From Larix sibirica (lineage: Eukaryota > Streptophyta > Pinopsida > Pinales > Pinaceae), in the NCBI GenBank assembly GCA_004151065.3, contig NWUY0300002487.1:1-13642 (forward strand): a stretch of DNA of 13,642 nt. The letters run 5' to 3'. Of this stretch, positions 1 to 8,519 are shown one piece after another. Every line of letters starts with the position of its first letter. The first letter of the stretch is position 1. The position numbers were made by a program, and so were the translations under genes. The notes under the pieces were generated by a model. That model was given only the letters and a program-made list of their open reading frames with translations, ran no database searches and was not told where the DNA came from.

Positions 1-1
1 A

Positions 2-3
2 AA

Positions 4-39
<36 letters not shown>

Positions 40-41
40 TT
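2..41. repeat. (AAT)n/(ATT)n perfect palindrome
   Basis: A trinucleotide microsatellite switches from AAT to ATT repeats at its centre. Positions 2-21 are perfectly complementary to 22-41, with no loop. Confidence 0.9.
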
Positions 42-52
42 CTTTAAAATTC

Positions 53-82
53 TATATATATATTTTAAATTCTATATATATC
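53..82 (+). promoter_or_regulatory. Candidate TATA boxes
   Basis: Two TATATATA runs (53-62 and 73-82) sit in similar contexts (TTCTATATATAT). Either could place a transcription start near 85-115, upstream of the proposed untranslated exon. AT-rich DNA gives such strings by chance, so support is weak. Confidence 0.3.
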
Positions 83-109
83 ATTTATAATTTCCAAAAA
101 ATGATTTTT

Positions 110-297
110 ATTTGATTATAAGATTCACTCGATGTTTTTATTTCGAGAAGCGACATCTTTAAAATGAGAGGAAGTACGCACATGGAAATTGGGGTTAAAC
201 ATCAAAGTTGGGTTTTTGTTTTATGGGTGGTGGCCACTCTTTTTGGGTATCTAGGCTTCGTTGTTCTCGGCCTCTTGGATGTTATTTGGCTTTATTG
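110..297 (+). other. Possible untranslated first exon of the PARP gene
   Basis: This stretch is less AT-rich than its surroundings and ends at a donor-like G|GTAGGTTT (298), after which the sequence becomes T-rich and intron-like. The left limit is a guess from the TATA positions. It contains an open frame from ATG 164 to TAG 299-301 with a hydrophobic run (about 190-297). There is no homology support for this exon. Confidence 0.3.
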
Positions 298-1604
298 GTA
301 GGTTTGATGTGTCCTATCTTAGATCTGGTTGTTTTTCATGTTGTTTCTGTTCTTGCTATATTTTAGACAGTCTTTTTGTATTTGCCCATTAAATATGATG
401 GTTCGATTCCTTTTATGCGTTTTTATGACTAAATGTTATATTTGTTTATGGTTATTAAATATGGCCATTAGAACTCTTTTTATAAGCTGTTTTTACTCAA
501 CTATTATAATGCTATTTACTATTTCCTTTATTAATAATAAGTTATTTTTTCCATGAAAAAAAAGCTATCTTATACCGTGTTATGCTATATTATATATCGA
601 TATTGGTCCGAGTAGTTTGGCATAGTTACCCTGGCTTTGTTATATTTGGATCTGCACATTATTTCTATAAGGGGAGCGCATGTGATATTTTCGGTCTGTT
701 ATATTATATTCTCGGATCTGTCACACCAGTTTTCAACTGCAGGGACCGCAGTAAACTTTTCGTATTCTGCATGTGCATAACAAAACGTGGTAGGGTTTCT
801 TTTCTGAATGGAAATTTTGTATTTCTGGTGAATGTTATTTAGTGTTATAAATTTGAATTTAGTTTGGATATTAAATAAGAAGATTTGATAATTTATTTTA
901 GTGGTTGAGTTTTGTGAATTGCAAAGAAGTCATAGATCGAATCTTAGAGTTGGAGTTGGTGGTCTTTGTAAATATTGTGGACTTACTCCTTGATCTAAAT
1001 CTTGAAATGAGGAGAAATATCCAGAAAATTTTATTATTTTCCAAATGAGAAGTGCCCAAAAGGTTTTCCCTTGCCTAAAGTACCAAATGAGAAAAAGTGT
1101 GTAGCATTTAGTTGAAAAAAATAGCAAAACCCTTGAATTTAGGGAGGTTATTGATTAAGAATTTGGGGGTAGACGAGGAAGGGTCTTCTTCCTAGATTGC
1201 ACTAAGATGAGACAAGTGTATTGTCAAGATTTATTTTATGGCAATGGCAATTATAAAACTAGCACAACTACTTAACTTGTGGTCTGTGAACATTGATAGG
1301 CCACAAGTTAAGTACCATAAACAAACTATCTGTTACTTGTTCTCCATGCATAGTTGTAATTACCAATTGTCTATGCCTCATCTACCTGTTATCACGAAGT
1401 TAAGCAGGTACAAATAAATCTTATCCATCCCAAATTCTAAAATATAAACACTTATTGGGTGAGAATTTGTAGCAGGTGAGAATTTGTAGCAGTTAACTTG
1501 TAATATTTAAGGTTACTACCCAACCTGCATGAACTAGATTAACCCAATGGAAAATTTTAAATATTGCTGGATATAGTTTTACTGTTTTGCTGTTTTTTCT
1601 ATAG
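298..1604 (+). other. Possible 5'UTR intron with enhancement-like motifs
   Basis: The donor candidate is GTAGGT at 298; the acceptor candidate is a T-rich tract ending CTATAG at 1604. Two exact matches to TTNGATYTG, a motif described for intron-mediated enhancement in plants, lie at 319-327 and 646-654, near the donor as expected. The open frames within (329-556, 582-842, minus 930-1127) are low-complexity and match nothing I know. The region also holds the inverted repeat copy at about 1262-1460. Confidence 0.3.
1262..1460 (-). repeat. Inverted copy of the intron 1 repeat, with perfect hairpin
   Basis: Read on the minus strand, this region contains TTTATATTTTAGAATTTGGG and then the segment TAGTTTATGG-ACTTAACTTGT--CCTATCA--TTCAC--ACCACAA, in the order found in the intron 1 units. 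Positions 1269-1282 and 1301-1314 form a perfect 14-bp stem with an 18-nt loop. The middle of this copy has diverged. Confidence 0.7.
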
Positions 1605-1620
1605 TATAACATATACTTGG

Positions 1621-1710
1621 ATGAAGGCGGAGGCTGGTTTCAAAATCATCCCTGAAAACAGTGTCTTATGTTTGATTATAGAGTACATATGCTATGGGAA
1701 AGGTGACTGA
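1621..1710 (+). other. Upstream ORF (29 codons) in the 5' leader
   Basis: ATG 1621 to TGA 1708-1710, 48 nt before the main ATG and in the same frame. After the TGA the frame is open again (1711 onward) into the main coding sequence. It could damp translation of the main frame. I saw no known conserved peptide. Confidence 0.35.
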
Positions 1711-1758
1711 GCGACGTGGCACAGAAATCCAGTTGAACTTGCTGATTTGCCTTCAATA

Positions 1759-2981
1759 ATGGATTGTTTCAATATTTACGATTTCACTGGAGATTGGTGG
1801 GCAAACAATGCAGAAAGAGCTAACAGCGTTTCTATGCAAATACAGGAAATAACAGATGAATATCTTCACATCGGTATCGATGGCAATGTTTTACAGCTAA
1901 CGATACCACACAATTTCTCCACAAACAGCTCCGCAGATGGAATAATCAGTAACGCAGATTGTGCATTCTTTGTCACATTAGCACAGGGCAAAGATGAGTG
2001 CAGCAGCAGCACGGACTCAGTTCAGGAATTAATGATAGCTTTGAATGAAAAGTTAGACAGGCTGAGCAGCCTTGGAAGCTATTCATTTGGAAGAGTTCTC
2101 GAATCTGTACTGGGCACCTTGGAAAAGTACAAGAATTCTGGTGATAGTGAAGGGACGACTTCGGAAATTAATGATGATGAGGATGCAGGGAATATAAGTG
2201 ATGTCGAAGGGTTTTCAACAACCACTGGTGCTCTTTCGACTTCTCCCAATCAACCCCAGCTGAAAAAGTCATATTTTTACCAGCTTGTCGAGGATGGGAA
2301 TGGAACATGCGACCAAGCTCGATTGATGGCGGCCATGTCTGCTAGGGTTAAAGTGCCTTGCAAGGTAAACGAAAAGAACGGTCACATTCTCAAGTGGTGC
2401 AAGATGTATTTGCCCTCTCACCGTACTTGGTGTGTTAGATTTGAGATTGAACTGACTGGGATTTTGTCTGATGAATACCGGCATCGCCATGGACATGTTT
2501 TTGACGCACTTGGCTTTTCGTTTGCCATGCCGCTGCTAATTGACGTGAAGTTCGATTCCTGCAAAATTAACTCCGAAAGCACAACCTGTGGGTTATCTTT
2601 AGGCGACGCCCTGCAAGAAGTATCGGCATGGCATGAAGGCGAAGAATTTAACGCCTCTCATAATGAAATAACATTTGCTTATGATGAGGCTTTACCCAGT
2701 GAGCAGATTCGTCAGGCAATTGATAACACTCAGGTTGATCCACAACGTTTCTATGGTCTTCGATTGTTATTGCCACGGATGACCAGAGATTTCTTCTCTA
2801 GAGGAGGGAAGGATTCAGATAATGATATTAATGTATTATTGGAGTGCGAGGACAATATTTTCGTTGGATTCTTGCTGTTTATTGCAAATCGTCTGAACTC
2901 GTTGCTGAAACGGTGTATTGTATGCAACAAAGAGCTCCCCTTCACCGTGTCCAAGCTCTCTAGTTGCAACGATGAATTATG
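1759..2981 (+). CDS. Coding exon 1: RWD-like domain, acidic linker, PARP6/8 N-terminal region and start of Cys cluster
   Basis: Encodes residues 1-407 and two bases of codon 408. Residues about 35-125 have the pattern of an RWD/UBC-like fold: a beta hairpin (LHIGIDGNVLQLTIP), a later strand, then two amphipathic helices; no catalytic Cys context of an E2 is visible. Residues 128-165 are rich in Asp, Glu, Ser and Thr and look disordered. Residues 168-385 are less recognisable, but GFSFAMPLLIDVKF and the stretch before CIVC (368-389) align by eye with the region preceding the CVVC motif of animal PARP6. C386, C389 and C403 begin a metal-binding cluster. The reading frame continues past the donor to 3111, so intron retention would add a hydrophobic unrelated tail of 46 codons. 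The donor at 2982 was chosen because it creates Cys408 and restores homology. Confidence 0.9.
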
Positions 2982-5900
2982 GTATGTTTCCTATTCCATA
3001 TTCAATTTTATAGTAACAAGATTCATCTGTGTTGATCTTGGTTGGAAATTTGGCATTAGATTATTTTGTTGGTACAGTATGATTATGTTTTCTTACCCTA
3101 TTTCATTATGATTTATGTCTGTAATTATTTAAATCTGTAATTAGTTTGATAAAAGTTTATATTTTACAATATTTTATCATTATTTAGATCTGTAATTAGG
3201 TTAATAAAAGTTTATATTTTACAATTGGGGTGGAATAGGAAATATCTTCTTAGATTGTATGTGGTAATTGCTGGCTAAACCATGGATATGAATAACTTTA
3301 GATCTCTGATAGGTATTTATATTTTAGAATTTGGGTGGTGAAGAAGAAATATCTTCTTAGATTGTATATAACTGCTAGCTAAGTCATGGATATAAATATC
3401 TGGTAGTTTATGGCACTTAACTTGTAACCTATCAGCATTCACCAACCACAACTTTAGATCTCTGATAGGTATTTATATTTTACAATTTGGATGGAAGACT
3501 AAATATCTTCTTAGATTACATATATAACTGCTAGCTAAGCCATGGATATAAATATGGTAGTTTATGGCACTTAACTTGTAACCTATCAGCACTCATCAAC
3601 CACAAATAAATATCTGGTAGTTTATGGAACTTAACTTGTAACCTATCAGCATTCACCAACCACAACTTTAGATCTCTGATAGGTATTTATATTTTACAAT
3701 TTGGATGGAAGACTAAATATCTTCTTAGATTACATATATAACTGCTAGCTAAGCCATGGATATAAATATCTGGTAGTTTATGGCACTTAACTTGTAACAT
3801 ACAACTTAAATGGTTGTGGTAGTATATGTGCTAGTTGAACAAAGGTGCTCTACAGTCCAGTATGGAGAAGATGTTGTAACTTAACTTAAAAGGTAATAAA
3901 AAATAAAACAAAGGGTTTTCCATCTATGTGTTTCCTAACTTAACCTAAATTGACACTTGATAGGTGCCTATATTTTACAATTTGGATGGAAGAAGAAGTA
4001 TCTTCTTAGATTGTATATAACTGCTAGCTAAGCCATGGATATAAATAACTGGCAGTTAGTGGCACTTCACTTGTAACCTATCAACATTCTCTTACCAGTA
4101 CAAGTTAGTATATGTGCTAGTATATTTGTACAATTAATCCCTGAGTAAAACATTTAAAGTTTTTCCATCTCTGTGTTTCCTAACTTAACCTAAATTGACA
4201 TTATATTTTACAATTTGGGTGGAAGAGGAAGTATCTTCTTAGATTGTATGTGATAATTGCTGGCTAAACCACTGATATGAATAACTTTACATCTAGAATT
4301 AAGATAATAGGTGTTTATATTTTACAATTTGAATGGAAGAGGAAATATCTTCTTAGATTGTATATACCTGTTAGCTAAACCATGGATATGAATAACTGGC
4401 AGTTAGTGACACTTGTAACTTATCAATATTCACAGACCACAATTTAAATGGATGTGCAAGTGTATTTGTACAATTAACCTTTGACCTTTGAGTGAAACAT
4501 TCAAACACTTAACCTTTGAGTGAAACATTCAAAGGCTTTCCATCTCTGTGTTTCCTAACTTAACCTAAATTGATACTGTATGTCTCTTAATTAGTTCTTC
4601 TATGCTTATGGTTCTGCAGCTTATTTGGGTTTGAAGTATTGGGGTGGGGAGCGCAAGTGCTCTCGGAAGTGATACAAAAGCCTGTGGAGTTGATCGATTT
4701 AGAGATTACCTTTGCTTTGGCTGCCACAGCAGACCGCCGGGATGTGTTCGAACCGTTCCCTCCTTTTCTGTTGAAGGACAGGGAGATTCGTCAGCGTTCG
4801 GGATTTTTCAACATGGAGGATATTTCAGGCTCTGAGCGTAAGGCGAGTAACAGTAAGAACAAGAACATGGAAGTTTTGAGGAGTATAATACTCTCGTTTC
4901 CTCCAGTTTCAGAGATGAGATTATGTGCGGATGAAGTTGAGCTAAAGGAAAAGCTGGCCAATTCATGGCTTTCCACTGCCGAGGGGAAATCGTTTCAGGA
5001 AGGGGACGATACATATTTTGGGAAGGAAGGCCGGCAGCTTCCCTATAACGTTCTCCGATTCATCTTGTGCACCAACAGACTGTCGTTGGTATTCATATCC
5101 GATAACGACGAGAAACTGATAAAAGATGATAATAAGCATCCACACTGGAAGTGTTATCAATTCGCTGTGGTGCACGATTCTCCTGAAAGGGAGGCATACT
5201 TCGAATCCTCGAGGACAAGCAAACTACCGGGAGATACTTGTGGAAGTCATTCATGGTATACCAATATTCTTAAGAGACGTGAGCCCTGGTATTCCAATAT
5301 TTTCAAGAGGCACGAATCCTCGAGTAGCAAGCCGCGAAGTTCTACCTTCTTATTTCATGGAAGCCGTGCAGAGAACTGGTATTCCATTATGAGGTATGTA
5401 TGAGATTTAACATGTTTATGTTTAAAAAGTTTTATTACAAACATTTATAAATTGTCATAGCTCCTTAACTTGTGTTACTTAGGTCATAAGTAATGTGTTA
5501 CTCAGTGATCTTTATTTATGGTTTTAGGAAGAGAATAGGGCGTGTGATAACTGGGACTCAAATAGCCTCGGAAATAGCTTCAGTATTCTGGCTACTGGCT
5601 TCATCCTTTTGGTTATTTTTTGGAATTTCGAGATTTGGGTGGTTTTAAAACGGGTCAAAACCCTAGGGGTACAGTTCAGCGAGGCCATTTGAGTGCCAGT
5701 TATCTCACGTCAAAGAATAGTAGATAAAATATAAACACTTATGTGTAATTAGTTATTTATATTTTATATTTTTGATACATATAGATTTTCATGATATATT
5801 CATATAAAAATAAACAAAATTTGATTTAGTTAAGTAAATTCTTGGCCATTGTGGATTTTTTTCGTATCTTTATTTAGAATATCATTCTTTTGATATCTTA

Positions 5901-8103
5901 TTTACCATTTTCTTTCATATCTTTTCCATCATTTTCCTTCAAATATTGGTTGGTTCTATTCTCTCTTATATATTTTCCACCATTTTCCTTTGTTTAAATA
6001 TTGGTAGGTTTGATGTTTCTTATCAATTTTTTTTATAAGCTTGTTTGATTATGATATCTTATATGAAAGCTTCTTTGTGAATCTATAATCTATAGACTGT
6101 GAAGTTTTATTTACATAATCTTGTTGTAATGTATATTTATATTTGTCAGCAATTTTTCCATTTTCCTATTTTGGGATTTCATCTTCATTTTCAACTTTGA
6201 TTTCCTCTAGTTCAAGTGTGAAATCATCTCTTTGAGAGCATCCATTTTCCTTACAAGAGACTTAACTTTGCATAGGTTTAGGAGACCTAACTTTGCATAG
6301 GTTTAGGAGTTCACATTGAGTATATTTTCTTGGATGACTATGGTTATACTTAATGAGAAAAAAGATATATGTAAATAGGACTAATCCTATTGGTTAAGAA
6401 ATATCTCAAATTTAGCTAAAACCAATCTTAGGTACAACTTAGATCCAAATAATGCTTTGCCTAACTAGAGACAACTTGATTCACAATCTAAACCATTCTA
6501 TAGGAAAAAGTTCAAATCCCAACATAGTGTCAAGCTAATTGGGGATGCACCAATCCTCTTGAAACAAAAGTGTAGACGAGATCATCCCAACAAGTAGTCG
6601 AATTAGAAGAGAGGTACTTTAAGTAGTGGATGACCTAAATCCACCACTTTAGAGGTTTTGAGATATCCAACTTGCACAACAATTCTCCATCAAATTAAAA
6701 CTCCCCACCATGATGGTTGTGGAAGGTATGTGGCATGTTGTGGTCTGCATAATGTTGCAATTCATGAAATTATATGAATAATTCCACCACTTTAGAGGTT
6801 TTGAGATATCCAACTTGCACAACAATTTTCCATCAAATCAGAATTAAAACTCCCCACCATGATGGTTGTGAAAGGTATGGGGCATGTGTTATTATATGAA
6901 TGATAGTCACCCCATCTTTGACCAAATTCTCCTTTTTCTAAAATGATTACCCAATTTTCCATGACTTATACTTACCCAATTTTTCATGGTTTATACTTAA
7001 TACTTACAGATTCAATGTATAAAATGGAAATTAATGATTTCAAAATAAGAATTAAGACCTTTTGATTCTAACCATAGATTTGGTGAGAGGAGAGGAAGAG
7101 TTAGCCATAAATTAAGGTATTCTTAATTTGACTATACTTTGTTAGCCAAGAAATCAGGACATTCTTAATCTGGCTATAATTTGTAGCCAGAAATCAGGCC
7201 ATTCTTAATTTCCAAAGCATGCATATTGAACATTCCTTGATAAATAAAATGCTTTTTTATATAAAACCCTTCTACTGTTTTTATCATAACTCTCCTAATT
7301 AAGTGATTATAGTAAAAATTCTATTGTTTCATTTACATGCTTTATTTATTTGAATCATACTGTTTTTTCATTTATATGTATTTTTCTATGTATAAATCTA
7401 TTTTATAATTCACATTGATTTTTCTAATAATGTTGACATTCCCTTAGACAATTCTTTCGAAAAACTTGATTGGAAAATGATCTCTATTTGAACAGAATAT
7501 GAGTCTGTAGCAGGCAGCATTAAATTGATTATTTTTAATTTGTTTATTTGTATTAATTGGTAAAAATGCATTGGCATGCACAGGAACGGTCTCAGATGCT
7601 TAAGCAGCACAGATTTAATGGAAGGAGGAAGGTCGATGGGGGAGGGTATTTATCTGTCAAAATACTTCAATATTTCTGCAGGCTATTCGTTTGAACCTGG
7701 CGGTACATCTACTGTTTCAGGTTGGAAGAATGGCCTGTACAAGGACGGATTCTATGTGATGAGCATTTGTGAAGTTATTTCTTGTCCAATCAAGAAGTAT
7801 AAAAACAAAATTAAAAAAATTAAAGATCGACGAGGAATATATATGGTTCCCAAAGAGTATGAGGACAGGGTGGCCGTGCGATACCTTCTCGTCACCACCT
7901 GCAGCCTCACACACCAAGACTTCGTCCAACTCGGCAGCTGCGAGTGTTGTTTAAATACATACATTACTGAAGGACATACATGGCATGCATTTTGTAACCG
8001 GTGGAATACGATTAACCTCCATAAACATTACCAACGCCTCAGACAAAAGTACCTCTCTTCTAGTTCCTCAGCATCGCCAAAATCTGAGACGTCAGCGCCA
8101 TAG
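1759..8103 (+). CDS. PARP6/PARP8-type ADP-ribosyltransferase with RWD-like N-terminus (3 coding exons, spliced)
   Basis: Seen: joining 1759-2981, 4620-5393 and 7584-8103 gives 2517 nt, 838 codons plus TAG. Both donors read GTATGT and both acceptors end CAG. The first ATG (1759) has A at -3 and G at +4 and follows an in-frame TGA at 1708. Domain order: RWD/UBC-like segment (about 30-125), acidic Ser/Thr linker (about 128-165), middle region (about 168-385), four-Cys cluster (386-408), FEPFP motif (451-455), ART fold (about 649-770), Cys/His-rich tail to 838. Family knowledge: the C-x2-C, C-x4-C, LG-x-GA and FHGS...NW...GIYLS motifs run colinear with animal PARP6/PARP8. Inference: it transfers ADP-ribose from NAD+ to proteins, probably as single units because the catalytic Glu is absent. 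No signal peptide is evident in the main frame. Exons look clearly richer in G/C than introns. Sure of the family; unsure of the exact start and of expression. Confidence 0.9.
3121..4600 (+). repeat. Array of about seven degenerate repeat units in intron 1
   Basis: The core TTTATATTTTACAATTTGG, followed by ATCTTCTTAGATT, GCTAGCTAAGCCATGGATAT and often CACTTAACTTGTAACCTATC, recurs. The ATCTTCTTAGATT marker is near 3244, 3350, 3504, 3718, 4000, 4232 and 4346. A shorter partial pair (3127-3170 and 3182-3225, period 55) opens the array. Three later units share a second module (CTGTGTTTCCTAACTTAACC type) near 3925, 4167 and 4543. Unit lengths vary from about 105 to 280 bp, so this is not a clean satellite. 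No coding capacity. Confidence 0.85.
3400..3783 (+). repeat. 214-bp period recent duplication within the array
   Basis: Positions 3451-3556 and 3665-3770 are identical by eye over about 106 bp. The upstream flanks (about 3400 and 3615) differ by only one base over some 50 bp. This pair is much younger than the other units. Confidence 0.85.
4620..5393 (+). CDS. Coding exon 2: linker to ART domain and catalytic HGS motif
   Basis: Encodes residues 408-666 (both end codons are split). It opens with the LG-x-GA...PVELIDL segment and FEPFP (451-455), both colinear with PARP6/8. Then come a Lys/Ser-rich stretch and the helical region MEVLRSIILSFPPVSEMR...LPYNVLRFILCTNR that precedes the catalytic fold in that family. 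Residues about 600-645 are an insertion with internal repeats (W620, W631). The exon ends in the NAD-binding entry motif FHGSRAENWYSIMR, with H654 the first catalytic position. The preceding acceptor AG (4618-4619) puts the frame exactly on the homologous segment. The TTG at 4639 lies inside the exon and is not a start. Confidence 0.92.
5254..5319 (+). repeat. In-frame 33-nt tandem repeat inside coding exon 2
   Basis: 5254-5286 and 5287-5319 differ at 8 of 33 positions and encode WYTNILKRREP and WYSNIFKRHES. They are bracketed by a 12-nt direct repeat, CGAATCCTCGAG (5202-5213 and 5313-5324, 111 nt apart, in frame). Confidence 0.85.
6259..6308 (+). repeat. 25-bp tandem duplication in intron 2
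   Basis: Two adjacent copies (6259-6283 and 6284-6308) differ at one base. Confidence 0.9.
6641..6888 (+). repeat. 143-bp period tandem duplication in intron 2
   Basis: The copies start at CCACCACTTTAGAGG (6641 and 6784). About 100 bp is shared, with a small indel (extra AGAATT-type insertion in the second copy) and a few substitutions. A unique spacer separates the shared parts. Confidence 0.9.
7100..7213 (+). repeat. Triple 41-42 bp tandem repeat in intron 2
   Basis: Units begin at 7100, 7141 and 7183 with GTTAGCC or GTAGCC, and each contains ATTCTTAAT. The third is truncated. Confidence 0.85.
7584..8103 (+). CDS. Coding exon 3: ART core (GIYLS) and Cys/His-rich C-terminus
   Basis: Encodes residues 666-838 and ends at TAG 8101-8103. 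NGLRC follows the HGS motif. GEGIYLS holds Y689, the second catalytic position, and AGYSF (Y700) is the usual following Tyr. The last core strand, VAVRYLLV, puts Y766 where PARP1 has its catalytic Glu; PARP6/8/16-type enzymes also lack Glu there. The tail after residue 770 has C772, C785, C787, C788, H797, H800 and C803, then a Ser-rich end. No transmembrane segment like the PARP16 tail anchor is visible. The ATG upstream in this frame lies in the intron, so the exon begins at the CAG acceptor rather than at a start codon. Confidence 0.92.
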
Positions 8104-8377
8104 CCAAACTCTGGTCCAGCAGTTTAGATGGACAGGTGACTCCATTATCACTGCATTTTATTTGAATTTGAGCTCCCTGTAATCTCCGATGCTGCATTGT
8201 CTCATTTTATTTTAAGAAGTTTTTTTTGGTTAAAATTGTGATGATTTCTCCGGTCTCTGGAGTTGCAGTTAGTGCAAGAACTTGGAGAGCATGTTTAACT
8301 TGGCGTAGCCATTGCATCTCAGTAGCGTTATTGGACACTTGGAGCATGTTTTTGGGTGGACTTTTTCTATAACTGTT
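8104..8377 (+). other. 3' flank / probable 3'UTR of the PARP gene
   Basis: The sequence after the stop is T-rich but has no exact AATAAA that I could find, so the polyadenylation site is not placed. Plant genes often lack the exact hexamer. No gene is seen here. Confidence 0.4.
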
Positions 8378-8483
8378 GTATACCTAATCAGGGAGATCAC
8401 AGTGATTTTATTGCTTCTGCAGTGATGCATGTATACCTAATCAGGTAGTTCGCAGTGATTTTATTGGCTCTGCAGTGATGCAT
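8378..8483 (+). repeat. 53-bp tandem duplication downstream of the gene
   Basis: Copies 8378-8430 and 8431-8483 each run from GTATACCTAATCAGG to GCAGTGATGCAT and differ at a handful of bases. They may lie in the 3'UTR. Confidence 0.9.
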
Positions 8484-8519
8484 TATGGATATCAAAAAAT
8501 GCAAGCTAATTGTTTGGTT

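Larger units (their letters stand above)
2982..4619 (+). other. Intron 1 of the coding region, filled with a short repeat array
   Basis: Begins GTATGT and ends TTCTGCAG. About 1.64 kb, AT-rich, with no open frame resembling a protein. Splicing joins TG to C, giving Cys408 in the context ELC-LF, which matches the conserved C-x4-C context of PARP6/8. Most of the intron is repeat (see the array entry). Confidence 0.88.
5394..7583 (+). other. Intron 2 of the coding region (about 2.2 kb)
   Basis: Begins GTATGT and ends GCATGCACAG. Splicing joins AG to G to form Arg666, followed directly by NGL, the expected continuation of the HGS...NW motif. The content is AT-rich, with three separate local tandem duplications (6259-6308, 6641-6888, 7100-7213) and no recognisable gene. 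Positions 5522-5700 are less AT-rich, but I could not identify them. Confidence 0.9.

Noticed and set aside
329-842. Two plus-strand open frames of 75 and 86 codons
   Set aside because: Composition is that of T-rich intron (Phe/Leu/Ile/Cys runs); no motif or homology seen. They lie in the proposed 5'UTR intron.
2269-2969. Minus-strand open frames inside coding exon 1
   Set aside because: Shadows of the well-supported plus-strand exon.
3000-3111. Continuation of the exon 1 frame to a stop at 3109-3111
   Set aside because: It follows a good GTATGT donor, turns hydrophobic and AT-rich, and breaks homology that splicing restores.
3211-4450. CRISPR-like array, because of regularly recurring motifs in intron 1
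   Set aside because: The units are long, degenerate and irregularly spaced in a plant intron, with no uniform spacers.
4639-4641. TTG as a start codon for exon 2
   Set aside because: It is an internal Leu codon; the exon is preceded by a CAG acceptor and the homology begins upstream of it.
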